A DNA stretch of 64,000 nucleotides from Isochrysis galbana (taxonomy: Eukaryota; Haptophyta; Isochrysidales; Isochrysidaceae): positions 3,156,601 through 3,220,600 of the forward strand of contig CM030940.1 of NCBI GenBank assembly GCA_018136815.1, given 5' to 3'. The translations under genes and the position numbers were made by a program. Positions 33,175 through 43,332 of this stretch are shown one piece after another. Position 1 is the first letter of the stretch. Every line of letters starts with the position of its first letter. The notes beneath the pieces were generated by a model, which was not told the origin of the DNA, did no database searches, and saw only the letters and a list, made by a program, of their open reading frames with translations.

Positions 33175-33702
33175 ATGTCACCGGTAACATATCAGATGGA
33201 GATGCCTAAAGACTTCTTGTTTGAACTTTATAAAAAATGCAATGATGCCATTGCCGCCAAAGAGTGGACACTGGCAATTAGAATTGCGAGTAATTTAAGC
33301 TCATTGTCAGCTGATATGTACACAATTGCGAACACGCCAGTCGATAAACTCCACGTAGTTCTGCAATTGAATTCGGCAAAACAAATGCTAGAATTTGCCA
33401 CTGAACAACTGCGAAAAGAGGTCATCCTTCTTGCGGTTATCAGGCTTATGCAGCGCAAACGCAAGGTTGCCCTTGGCGAATTTGCGACGGGCACCGCCGC
33501 TTGCACCGCCGGGCGCCGTGCGCGCGTGCACCGCCGATTCGCCTCCAAAAAACTTTTGCAGCGAGAAGGTGATGCCAACACGACGAACGCTTGGTCGTGT
33601 GCACGCACGACCTACCAATCACATTGTGCACGCCGTGCGCATTGGGCACGGCGCGGTGTGCATCGGTCGCATGGAATACATCACGGCGGTCGCGTACGCT
33701 GA
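33175..33702 (+). CDS. AT-rich ORF running into GC-rich sequence, unknown function
   Basis: From the ATG at 33175 the first 95 or so residues (MPKDFLFELYKKCNDAIAAK, LSSLSADMYTIANTP, LQLNSAKQMLEFATEQL) use A/T-ending codons. From about 33455 the composition turns abruptly GC-rich and Arg/Ala-rich, suggesting a junction rather than one natural protein. The AT-rich part looks helical. I do not recognise its family. It lies just ahead of repeat-family ORF copy B and may be the missing amino-terminal or accessory gene of that element. Confidence 0.4.
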   Translation: MSPVTYQMEMPKDFLFELYKKCNDAIAAKEWTLAIRIASNLSSLSADMYTIANTPVDKLHVVLQLNSAKQMLEFATEQLRKEVILLAVIRLMQRKRKVALGEFATGTAACTAGRRARVHRRFASKKLLQREGDANTTNAWSCARTTYQSHCARRAHWARRGVHRSHGIHHGGRVR

Positions 33703-34073
33703 GACGAATCCCATGGTGCAAGTGCACCAAGTAGCTGGCAAACTCTACATGGAGAACAAGAAGGCCGTCCTCGCACGCGTCACGGACCTCGCCACCCAAG
33801 ATCAGCCAAGCGACATCGTCGCCTGCCAGAAGAACGACATCGACAATAGGATCGAAGAGGAGGTGTGTGAGAAAAAGACGAAAAGGATGAAAACTCAGTA
33901 GCTTTGGGGTTACCGTGTGTTTTGGGGAAAGGGGGGGGGGAGTTGCTATGCTCACGTCCTTGATTAGCTTTGTACTCATCTTTGTGATAATAATACCATG
34001 GAGACTGGTTGAAAAAGAAAACATGCACCTCTGGGTAAAAAAAATAATCACCTAGCCCTCTTGTGACGGAACG
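33600..34073 (+). mobile_element. CGTTCCGTCAA-ended element, copy B (right part)
   Basis: Shares with copy A the ORF, the stretch after the stop (GGTTACCGTGTGTTTTGGGG, GAGTTGCTATGCTCACGTCC, GGAGACTGGTTGAAAAAGAA) and the right end GACGGAACGCGACTT. The left CGTTCCGTCAA end is not found upstream, so the copy is truncated or its left part has diverged. Confidence 0.65.
33671..33901 (+). CDS. Repeat-family ORF, copy B
   Basis: Reads MEYITAVAYAETNPMVQVHQ through ACQKNDIDNRIEEEVCEKKT to KKTKRMKTQ and a stop, with about six substitutions relative to copy A. Homology with copy A starts at the MEYI codons. Directly before it (33628-33668) lies a GCACGCCGTGCGC palindromic unit related to those in 34590-34885. 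The 3' sequence continues like copy A to the CTTGTGACGGAACGCGACTT end at 34073. Confidence 0.55.
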   Translation: MEYITAVAYAETNPMVQVHQVAGKLYMENKKAVLARVTDLATQDQPSDIVACQKNDIDNRIEEEVCEKKTKRMKTQ

Positions 34074-34458
34074 CGACTTCAGAGCTTGTTATTGCCGGCG
34101 TGGGACCCAATGTGAGCGGGAGCCACAGCCAACGAACTCACTTATGACTGTGAGTGGCAGTATGGCCCCCGCAAGAGCTCGCAATGGCGAGCCTGGTGAT
34201 GCCGTGCCGCATGCGATCAGCCAGCGGACTATCCGCGGACTGAATGGCGCCGCCGCTTGGATCGGTGGGGTAGGCTCATTGCCACCGCTGCCGCCGCCGC
34301 CACCGCCGCCGCCACCACCACCACCACCGCCGCCTCCCCCACTCTCTGGCCCGTCGCCGCTGTCGCTTTTGCCAATGTTGAAAGGTTTGGCGGCGGACCG
34401 CCAAAGGCCCTCTGCCTCTGCTGCCCACCGGAGATCGACGGACGCCGCGTCGGCTCAG

Positions 34459-35880
34459 GTGTCGTTCCGTCAATAGTGGGACATCAGTAGAATTGAGCGA
34501 TCAAATGTCCACAGTTGTATTGTAGTTGTTTAACATTAGATCTTGTTAAAATTATAAGAGAGAGACGCCGTCAAAGCTTCTTCGCTAATCACATCGGTGC
34601 ACGCCGTGCATGGGCACGGCGCGATGTGCATCGGTCCCCCCGCGGATACGCCGTGCGTGCGCATGTCAACCCGTTCCATATATGTAGCCCCTGCGGCCCA
34701 CAACTACGTAAACTGGCCATATAAGAGATGTTTCGTTACACAGCGCCTGTGATGACTTGCAATCACATGTGCACGCCGTGCGTGGGCACGGCGCGATGTG
34801 CACCGGCGCACCCCCCGCGGGGGCGCCGTGCGTGCGCATAGCAACTTCCAGGAAGGTGCACGCCGTGCGTTCACTCTTTTCGCGAGCGTCCGACGCACAG
34901 TCCTCGTTCTCCTCTTCTCCTCCCACAGGCCCGGAGTCCTCGTCGGTGGTGGTGGTGGTGGCCTCATCGGTCGGGGAAAGGGCCTCCTCCTCGGCATCAG
35001 GAACGCGAACAGGATCCGCCTCCTCCGCCGCGCCCTTGGAGCAGGAAGAGGAACGAGTCGTGCGAGCAGCGCTTGCGCTCGGCGTCCAGTCGACAGGTGG
35101 CGGTGTCGAGCGAGTCGAACGAAACCAGCGAGCAGGAGCACGAGACGAGAGGACGGAGGACCGTACCGATGCGCGCCGAGTCGCCACCATCGTGAGGAAG
35201 ACGAGGGCGAGGAGAGAGCTGGAGGGTGAGCGAGGAGGGAGGAGGGAGGCAGGCAGTAGGAGCCGTCTCTCTCTGGTAGGTCGATGAGAGGGGGAGGAGG
35301 GGACCCGGGGGAGGGGGCCCCGGGGGAGCGGAGAGACCCCAAGACCTCGATTGTTTACGTTAGTGTTTTCGCAATATACGGTAATATTTTCCCCGGTCCC
35401 AGGGGTGCCCCCGCGGTTCCCGACCGCCTCTGCGTCCAGAGTCCCCCGCGGAAAGAGTGAACGCACGGCGTGCACCTTCCTGGAAGTTGCTATGCGCACG
35501 CACGGCGCCCCGCGGGGGGGGGAAGTCGATGTGCATACGCACGGCGTGCACAATGATTGCAAGCAATCACACGTGCTGCGCAAACGAAACATCTCGTATA
35601 TGGCTACTTTACGTTAATGTGGGCCTTAGGGGAAAAAGTTTCTATGCGCACGCACGGCGCCCTCGCGAGGGGGAAGTCGATGCGCATACGCACGGCGTGC
35701 TCAATGATTGCAAGTAATCACATGTGCTGCGTAAACGAAACATCTCGTATACGGCGACTTTATGTTAAAAAAAGTTTCTATGCACATCTCGTATACGGCG
35801 ATTAGCTTTGTTTTGTACCACTATTGTTCATAACTAAAAAGAAAACAGATTGTGGTCCTCTTTTGACGGAACGCGACTTT
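34459..35880 (+). mobile_element. CGTTCCGTCAA-ended element, copy C, carrying a large palindrome
   Basis: The left end at 34459 (AGGTGTCGTTCCGTCAATAG, then the GTGGGACAT...ATGTCCACAG hairpin) matches copies A and D. The right end at 35853-35876 (CCTCTTTTGACGGAACGCGA) matches copies A and B. The ORF of the other copies is absent. Instead the interior is an inverted duplication with arms of about 300 bp. Confidence 0.65.
34590..35790. repeat. Large inverted repeat (palindrome) with arms of about 300 bp
   Basis: Left arm 34590-34885 and right arm 35451-35790 are reverse complements with small indels. One paired block is GCAACTTCCAGGAAGGTGCA (34841) with its exact inverse at 35471. Each arm holds two related units containing GCACGCCGTGC, AATCACATGTG and GAAACATCTC. 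The 560-bp spacer has Glu/Thr-rich frames without recognisable function, including a minus-strand frame from 35190. Confidence 0.85.
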
Positions 35881-36652
35881 CGTCGGCTCCGCGGTCTATG
35901 GCTCTCCTTGACTTCATGTCAAGTATTGCCAAGACCTTGGAGTGCGCCTTGGCTGCGCGAGCTCCGCGTGCCAGGAGCGCTTTTGTCGCGCCGTCGCGCG
36001 TCATTGGCAGTATGGGTTGATTCCCAATACCGCCTGCCAAGCTGCCAAGCCCACCACCCAGCGGCAGAAGAAAGATGAGTTCTGCTCTGGGTGGTGGGTT
36101 CCCGCCAGATGCGTTGTGAGGCGCTCTGGCAAGATCTTGGACTTTTTTGCTCGCCGCGGCGTAGAGAGCTACGACGTGGCCCGTCCTGAGGCCACCCACG
36201 GGTCTTGCCTCATCGATCAGCGCCGAATCTGGCACTGTCAGAGAGAGGAGGGCCGCGAGGGCAGCCTCAACGCGGAGGCTTGTCAGCCACGCGTGGACGG
36301 CCGCGTCGGTGAGCTGGTCCTGGTTCTCGATGCCGAGTTCGAGTGAGGGCAAATCCTGCGAGGGGCGGGTCGGGATGGTCAGGGCGGGGTCTGCGGCAGC
36401 CAGGGTAGCCGCGTGCGCGCGCTGTGAGGAGCTGGGTGGGCTGCGCGGGCCATGATTCCAGAGGGTCAAGGGGTGGTCGGACTGTCGGCAGCCCGACACG
36501 GCGCTGCATCGGGCGGGAATCAAATGCCGAATGTAGCTTAGATATAAAGGAATCGATCCCCCCGCGGGCGCGACCGCCAATTCTTTACGGGTAGAGGGTA
36601 GAGCGTGAGCGCGCGTGACGGAGGGGGGGGGAGGGGGGGAGAATCGCACCAT
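35834..36652 (-). CDS. ORF of unknown function, 272 residues
   Basis: The minus-strand frame from the ATG at 36652 stays open for 272 codons. The middle (about residues 95-200: LPSLELGIENQDQLTDAAVH, VEAALAALLSLTVPDSALID, THGHVVALYAAASKKVQDLA-like) looks protein-like and helical. The first 60 residues are Pro/Ser-rich and doubtful. Its end runs into the right end of element copy C. It could be a decayed gag-like or transposon ORF. I cannot name it. Confidence 0.3.
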   Translation of the reverse strand: MVRFSPPPPPSVTRAHALPSTRKELAVAPAGGSIPLYLSYIRHLIPARCSAVSGCRQSDHPLTLWNHGPRSPPSSSQRAHAATLAAADPALTIPTRPSQDLPSLELGIENQDQLTDAAVHAWLTSLRVEAALAALLSLTVPDSALIDEARPVGGLRTGHVVALYAAASKKVQDLARAPHNASGGNPPPRAELIFLLPLGGGLGSLAGGIGNQPILPMTRDGATKALLARGARAAKAHSKVLAILDMKSRRAIDRGADESRVPSKEDHNLFSF

Positions 36653-36979
36653 TTCCTGGCTAAGATTTTCGTTGCGGCAGGTGGCCCCCCCTGAAGGTTT
36701 TTTATTGGGCCTCGCGCCACGGTCAAAAAATGCAGCCCAACCCTTACTAATAGTTAAAAAGCCCCTGTTTGACCGCCCTATCTCGGGGGGGGGGGGGGCA
36801 CGATGGCTCTCTTGGGGACCCGAGAAGAAAAATACGTTGCGCTACGTTTTGCCCACGGCATCTCACTTATCTCTCACACGCACCTCATCCTCTACACGCT
36901 GCTTCTAAGTGTGAAACCGAAGCGCCAAAATGAGCGCTTCAAGCCGGCCCCTGAATTTGGTCCTTCATAGTAGGAAAAG
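36653..36979. other. Short intergenic region with poly-G and dispersed motif
   Basis: Holds an inverted copy of the GGGCGGTCAAAC motif (about 36765-36781) and a G12-13 tract near 36786-36798. The U6 gene's T-run terminator lies at its right edge. Confidence 0.5.
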
Positions 36980-36987
36980 AAAAAAAA
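36980..36987 (-). terminator. Pol III T-run terminator of the U6 gene
   Basis: Eight consecutive T on the U6 strand directly after the RNA's 3' end. Confidence 0.85.
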
Positions 36988-37088
36988 GTTTGTCTTCTCG
37001 AGTTATGCGTGTCATCCATGCGCTGGGGCCATGCTAATCTTCTCTGTATCGTTCCAAGTTTAACGGTTGCTAGCAGAGCTAGACCAAC
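36988..37088 (-). ncRNA. U6 spliceosomal snRNA
   Basis: The minus strand reads GGAACGATACAGAGAAGATT, then AGCATGGCCCC-GCGCA-GGATGACACGCA, the invariant U6 core. It includes the ACAGAGA box that pairs with the 5' splice site, the AGC triad and the internal stem-loop strand. The 3' end is followed by eight T (36980-36987 on the plus strand as A), a Pol III terminator. The 5' part is unlike the usual GTGCTCGCTTCGGCAGCAC and instead forms a short hairpin CTAGC-TCT-GCTAG, so the exact 5' end is approximate. U6 forms the catalytic core of the spliceosome. Confidence 0.93.
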
Positions 37089-37103
37089 AGGTGAGCTGAG
37101 CTA

Positions 37104-37115
37104 CGGCTATAAGGT
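37104..37115 (-). promoter_or_regulatory. Possible TATA-like element of the U6 gene
   Basis: On the U6 strand CCTTATAGCC lies about 20 to 25 bp before the estimated 5' end, roughly where a Pol III TATA box is expected. The match is weak. Confidence 0.3.
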
Positions 37116-39976
37116 TTGAGCAGAAAGACCACGGGCGCCGGCTTGTGGGCCTCAATGCGTTGCGCAGCAGGGAGGGCCGCACCCGACTGGGGAGCCAGAC
37201 TCCATCGCATTAGATCAGACTTCTGGCTGTTCAGCTGAAACATTTCCGGGAACGACTTGCTTTGTTTTCAACCAACGAACCACCTCTTCGTGTTGTTCTT
37301 TTTGACTGCCCGGACATATTTGACATGAACCGTGAGTGGCGGGCCTGCACTCGGCTGACATCGACTGCTCTGCCAGCGTCGGGACCACCAGCGCCTTCTC
37401 TCAACTCCCCTAGGGCGCGCCGCCTCGCCCACCATCAGCGGCTGCGCCAACAGCTCGCCGCCCAAATGCTCTGGCTTCTTGCTCGCGCTCGCGGCGAACC
37501 GCGCAATTGATCTCTCTCCTTATCGTCGGCTAGCATTCCAGCATGCTGTTCGCCCGTCTGTTCTCGCTCGCTGCTGGTTTGCACTCCCGCACAAGCGATC
37601 AGCTGACTCACATGTGCTCAGCCCACCACAGGCTCGCGATACTTGCTTCTCTCTGGCATGCGCGTGCGCCTGCTGCTAATTTACGCGCTCTTGTTCGTCG
37701 TGGATGGCGATCGAGCTCGTTCTCCCACTCGCTCGTGGCTGGACTCCTTGCTCCCCGCTGACGGGCTTTATCACTGGGCGCTCGCTGGCTGCGTTGATGC
37801 GCGACATTGTCTCGCGACGCACCCTCGATCACTTCTCAGGTCGCGTGCTGTCGCCATCGGCCGGCTCATGCGATGGGCTCGCACACTCACGTTCGGCAAG
37901 CGCCTCCGGCCTGCGCTGATGCTCGCCGTCAGGTTCCTCTGGTGGCATTGCCTGCGCTACGCGTTGCAGCTCGCGAGTTGTGGCAGCGATCGTCGTTTAC
38001 ACGCACGGTCCCCGCGAGCGCGCTCGATTCGCTGCAGAGAGTCGCTACTACAACACGCCCAAGTCAGAGCTCCATAGCCGAGCAGCCGAGCAGCACCGCT
38101 CGGCATGCCCTGCCTCGTCCCGTCGCCAGCCATCCGATGGCCCCACAGTTTTGCCTCTTCGTGGAGCAGGTCACGCAATGAACCATACTGTCGGTCGGCG
38201 GTCTTTCGCTTTTTAGAGCGCTGCCGCCAGTGGCCGGTTTCGCATAATGCATAGTACCCATGCGCCGACACTAGGCCTGCCATATGCGCCATGGCGTCTC
38301 AAAGCGAATGACGGCCGCCACGTAGACCGAAACGGGGCAGCCTACGAGCCGCTCTGCGCCGATGTCGGCGCCGCCAGGCGTCCTGGGTCCGAGCAAGCCT
38401 AGGCGGCGTAGAAACGGGCACTCGCCACGCCAGCACAGGTCGCAGGTGGTGGACGTCGCAGGTGTTCACGGCCGCAAAGGCGATGTCGCATATCCTCTCC
38501 CATTGCCCCTGTATAATGGCAGTGAGTCGTGCGATAGCAAGGTCTATGGCATTGCAACGGGTATCAGCATCGGGGGTCATGGGCGAGGGTGGTGCACCCA
38601 CTAACTTAATTCTCAGGCGCAGACATCCCCGTGCATGGTGTGCAACATCTCGCGGGCCTGCTGTTGACTAGATGAAGATAAGCATGGTCGGCAGAGGGCT
38701 TCGAAAAAGAGAAGTGCGGGGTTTCACAGTAGCCCCCGTTCACACTATCTTTCACTGTGGACTCTTCTCGTCGGACTTCGCTCTATTGCTAGCGTCAGCG
38801 CCGCCGCTCGGTCGGCCCTCATCGCCAGTGACTGAGCCCTCTCCGAACGGAGACCAGACCGCTCATGGCCGCACCGCCAGCACCCTACAAGCGCCGGCTC
38901 CGCTTCCGGCAGCGACATGTCGAGGGGTGGTTGGGAAGCTCACGTAGCTCGCCCCAGGACCCGCTCCCCTCCTCCAGAATCTACAGCTGAACCAGAAGAA
39001 GAAGATGGTCAGCCTGCCGATGAGGATTGCACTCCTGCCTCGAGTGCAGGAGAGGGGCATGGGGAGGAGGAGTCTAGCTCTGCTCCTCCCTCAGACTCTT
39101 ACGACAGCTCCGGCTCGACAACTCCAGACCACCCTCCTTGGCCGCATGTGTTGGGTGGCCGGCACGCTCAGCCTCCATAGCATTGGAGCCCCTCCGGGCT
39201 TCGCGTACCTAGGCCACCCCCTTAGGTCGTGTGCCTCTTCGGCTATCGAGACTATTCGGGTTTTTCCCGTGCGCGTGCTGATTGGTTCGGCGGATGGGCG
39301 CCGGCTACCTCCACGCGAGAGAAGCATTATATCGATCCCACCGTAGGCCCGTCTCCAGCGGCGTACGCGCTTTTCGGGTGGCTCCTCGACCACTCATACG
39401 CCGTTCATAACGAGGACCGTCTCTCTAAGCGGCCTTCTTTTTTGTCTTCCTTCCTGTTTTCTTCATTCCCGTCGCGAGCGACGATAGAAGATAGGGAGAT
39501 AAATAGTGCGAATGCGTTCACACTCACTCCCTATTTCACACTGGGCTCTTCTCGTCGGACTTCGCTCTCCTATGCCACCCTACACCGTTCACACCCTCTT
39601 TCACTCTGCACTCTCCTTTACAGACATTGCTCTCCCATCCTACCCTACCCATTGCTACGATGTACGCGTGCCTTAGTACTAGTGTTGTAGAATTAATTTT
39701 CTCCTTTAGGGTATTGTAGCTCCAAGGTATTCTACCCACCCGAATAGAAGATGTAGGGAGAGATTGCGAGTGCATGCCACCTTCCGTGAATTTCGTTTCC
39801 CTTGTTCCTGTGCGTGTGGTCTATTGGCCGACGCGGCGCGGCGGGGAGGAGGGAGCCCCCCGCGCTACCACGCCATTCCGCCTTGCCCCCCGCCCTTCCG
39901 CGCACCCCCCCCCCTCCTCGTCTCCCAATCCTCACCCATCTACCGCTCTTTCACGCCCTACTCAGCCCCCTGCCGC
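37116..39976. other. Long intergenic region with no recognised gene
   Basis: Several open frames exist on both strands but none has a recognisable domain. A 35-bp block (CTCTTCTCGTCGGACTTCGCTCT) occurs at 38762 and again at 39545, each following TTTCAC. Acidic Ser/Pro frames at 38940-39180 look like low complexity. Confidence 0.4.
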
Positions 39977-42119
39977 ATGGCCCGCTCGCTCTACTCAGCT
40001 GCGGGCGCGAGGCTGGTGGCGCAGTGGGCGGCCGTGGCCAGCGCACCGCCGACAGAGCGCGCAGCGCTGCGCGCGGCGGGCGGGCTACGCCTCACGGCGC
40101 TGCGCGAGGCGAGCGCGCGCGCTGTGCCCGAGCTGAGTGGGCGCGCGCTCGCGGCGGTCGCGGCGGGTGCAGCGGCAGCGACTGGCGGCCGGAGCCCCGG
40201 CGCGCTCGCATGGGAGCCACTCTGGTGCGCGGTCGAGGCACGCACGAGCGAGCTCGCGTCGCGGCTGGCGCCACGCACACTCACCGCGCTCGCGGGCGCG
40301 CTCGCTGCCGCAGGTCGCCCGCCCGGCGGTGGCGGCGCGTCGCTCGCAGCGGCGGCCGGGACTGCGCGGCTCGACGGGCTGCCGGCACGTGAGCTGGCGC
40401 GGCTTGCGTGGGCGGTGGGCCGGCTCGGCGGTGGCGCGCCCCAATTCTACGAGTCGCTCGTGCATGCCGCGGCGCCGCAGCTGCGTGCCATGAGGGCTGC
40501 GCAGCTGGCTGCGCTCGGCGCGGCGGCGGCGGGTGCGCCGGACGCGGCACGCGAGAGCGCGCGCGCGCTTCTGGCGCTCGTGGCCTCCGAGGCAGTTCGC
40601 CGGCTGCCCGGCCTTGAGCCGCGCGTGCTCGCCAGCCTGGCCGACTCGCTTGCTCGCGCGGGCGGGGAAGAGCGTGCACTTGACGCGCTCGCTGCCGCCG
40701 CCGTTGCGCGTGCCGACGAGCTCGCTGCGCGCGAACTGGTGCAGCTTGCGGCGGCCCAGCCGGCACTAGCCGAGGCGCTCGCGCCGGCGGCTGCACACCA
40801 GCTCGGCGCATGTGCGCCGCGCGAGCTCGCTACACTGGCGCGGGCGGCCGGCGTCGCAGCGCGCGGCCAGCGGCCGATACCAGCGCCTCTCGCCGCGCTG
40901 CTCGACGGCGTCGCCGCCACCGCACCCGCGCGACTGCGCCGCTTTAATGGGCAAGATCTAGCCCACCTGCTATGGGGATTCTCCGCAGCTGGTCGCGCGG
41001 CGCCGAGCCTCTTCCGCGCGGCGGCAGACGAGGTGGCAGCGCGTCCGGCCGACCTGAGCCTAGTCGGGCTGGCCGCCGTGGCGCGTTCCCTGGCGCTCGC
41101 GCCCGCTGCGACTAGCGCGGCCGACGATAAGGCGCGGCGCGGTGCCCTTGCCGCTGTCGGCGCGGAGGCGACGGGGCGGCTCGGCAGCGCCTCTGCCCGC
41201 AGCATCGCCAGCCTAGCGCATGCCTACGGCTGCGCGCGCCAGCCGGCACCCGCACTCTTTGACGCGCTCGCTGCTGTGACCGTCCTCCGCCTCGCCGAGT
41301 TTGGCGAGGCAGAGCTGGCGGCCACGGCGTGGGCGTTTGCGGTGCTTGACCACGCTGCCGCGCCCACGCTCCTTCGCGAGGTCGCCGATGAGGCGGCTAG
41401 GCGCGTCGACAGCATGGGACCAGAGGCACTAGCCAACACCGCCTGGGCGCTCGCAGCCGCCGATATACGCGCACCAGCTGCGCGCCGCTTCAGCACGGCG
41501 CTCGTACCGCGCGCCGCGGAGCTCGAGGCGCGATTTGCCGACGCGGCACTAGCACAGTTGCATCAATGGCACCTCTGGCATGTGATCGCCTTTGGGGCGG
41601 CCGACACGCCGCCAATCGGCGGCGCCTTTGCCGAGCGCTGCCGCGATGCGCTCGCGCGGAGGGCGCCCGAGCCGTCGATGCTCCAGCGGCAGGCGCGCCC
41701 ATCCGCCCGCGCCCACACGTCGCCCCGCTGCTCCGCGCCCGTGCGCGCCTTCGGACCGTGCACGCTCAGTCCCCTCCCCGTCACTGCTGTAGGTTGGCGC
41801 CCTCCTCCACTCGTGCGGTCTCGAGCTGCGCCACGAGGTGCGCACGCGCGAGGGCTACCTACTCGACTTCGTCGTCGAGTGGCACGGCGTGCCTCTCGCC
41901 CTCGAGGTGGATGGACCCACGCACTTTCTGCAGCCGGGGGCCGCGCCGACCGGCGCCACCAAGCTCAAGCGGCGCCAACTACGCGAGGCTGGTTGGCGGC
42001 TCGTGTCGATCCCATACTGGGAGCTCGACCCTCTCATCGCGCCGGCGCGTGCCGGCACGGCTGACGCGCTGCTGCGCCTGATCGACGAGCACGAGCGCAC
42101 GGTGGCAGGCTGTGATTGA
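39977..42119 (+). CDS. RAP-domain helical-repeat protein, probable organellar RNA factor
   Basis: Two exons, 39977-41692 and 41793-42119, giving 680 residues. The intron is GC-AG. Residues 1-570 are Ala/Leu/Arg-rich and made of repeated units of about 37 residues with cores such as ALAGALAAAG, LAHLLWGFSAAG, IASLAHAYG and LANTAWALAAAD, the pattern of octotricopeptide-like (OPR/FASTK-type) RNA-binding helical repeats. Exon 2 encodes a RAP domain: LLHSCGLELRHEVRT, YLLDFVVEW, LALEVDGPTHFL, KRRQLREAGWRLVSIPYWEL. In algae and apicomplexans such proteins act in plastid or mitochondrial RNA maturation and translation. The first 20 residues (ARSLYSAAGARLVAQW) could be a mitochondrial presequence. The specific RNA target is unknown. 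The start follows a pyrimidine-rich leader. Confidence 0.88.
41693..41792 (+). other. GC-AG intron of the RAP-domain gene
   Basis: Donor CAG|GCGCGC and acceptor CTGTAG|GTT, 100 nt, phase 0. The join gives SMLQRQ-VGALLHSCGLEL, the expected lead into a RAP domain. Confidence 0.8.
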
Positions 42120-42994
42120 GGCGTAGGATTCCCGAATGATGCGGCCTGCAACTGCGGAGACCGCATGGCTTACTAGGGAGCGAGCACCTATTTACCAGCT
42201 GTGGAGAGGTGCACCTGCCCCGGCCGGCGGAGGAAGAAGGAGCATCGTAGTATGTAGCGTACCGAATATCGCATCGAATGCGAGGCGTGGGAGGATAGTT
42301 GTTGTGCACATAGCGCGCATAGTGCTGGCGACGCCGTACGGCGTGCTATGGCCTGCGGAATTGGGGTTGGCGCAAACAATAAGGTCATTGAGCGTGCCCC
42401 GCTCCCTACAGCTCCCTCCTGCGTTCTCCGACAGCTTGATGCAACCTACTTTTATAAGTGGGATTCAATGGGGGCCTCGTGCCCCCCTCATTCCATACGC
42501 GGACACCCTCTTGGGTGGGCCTGCACAACCAACCTGTCGAGTCGAGCGTAGCCGGAGGGCTGCTTGAGCCACTCCGTCGTGAGCGGCACCGGCGGCTAGC
42601 GCGGCGCTTTGGCCCTCCTCCCAGCCGGGAGTTGGGCGAATGAAATTCTTGGGGTGGTGTCGGGGAACTCCATTTGGGTATTGGACTGGGGACGAACGGC
42701 GAACGAAGGGCGATGATGGGGCGGCGAGGCGCTCCTAGCGGCCCTAGTGTGTTGGGATGTAAGAGATTGTTAGACTTACAAAGAACCTTTCCCTCAGGGA
42801 GGGAGCCTAGGCTGCTAGAGTGCTAGAGTGCAGCGACGCAGCGAACAACGACGGACAACGATGCTACGATGCTGAGAACAACAGGATACACCGACTCACG
42901 GACACACCAGAAACATTCACCTAAACCAACCAAGCAAAAAAAAATCAAGTAACAGAGACCCCAAAGCGCCCATAACCCAAACACGTCGCGAGAG

Positions 42995-43031
<37 letters not shown>

Positions 43032-43332
43032 CCGCAGCGACGACCGGAGCGTGTCTCCCTTGTAACTTTCCCACGTGGCGGAGAGTCCGAAGAGGAGCGT
43101 CATGTCGCGCGACGGCGATCACTTCGGATACAGATCGCAACGAGATATACGATATACATGCGACCAAAGAAATCTTGCCGTTGAGCGTGACCCTTCTAGA
43201 CGCTTCTAAAGAACCACCCTGAGTAGCAACCAAAGGGAAGAAACCCCAAAGGGGCCAAGGGCTTGCATGCAACATGCATCAAGCAAGGGGAAAGCGGCTA
43301 AAAAGTTCCGTCCTACATTATAGGACCGCGTC
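42120..43332. other. Intergenic region with a GA microsatellite
   Basis: No gene is supported. A GA dinucleotide tract runs at about 42997-43030. Near 43305-43356, GTCCTAC and GTAGGAC words form short inverted repeats that reappear at 44390-44415, possibly hAT element ends. Confidence 0.45.

Noticed and set aside
38672..39180. Acidic Ser/Pro frames as a possible gene
   Set aside because: Two short overlapping frames, each stopped early, with no domain and no plausible splice join that I could find.
40447..41205. Minus-strand Ala/Ser/Arg-rich frame of 252 codons inside the RAP gene
   Set aside because: Shadow frame with low-complexity composition. The plus strand has the repeat and RAP motifs.
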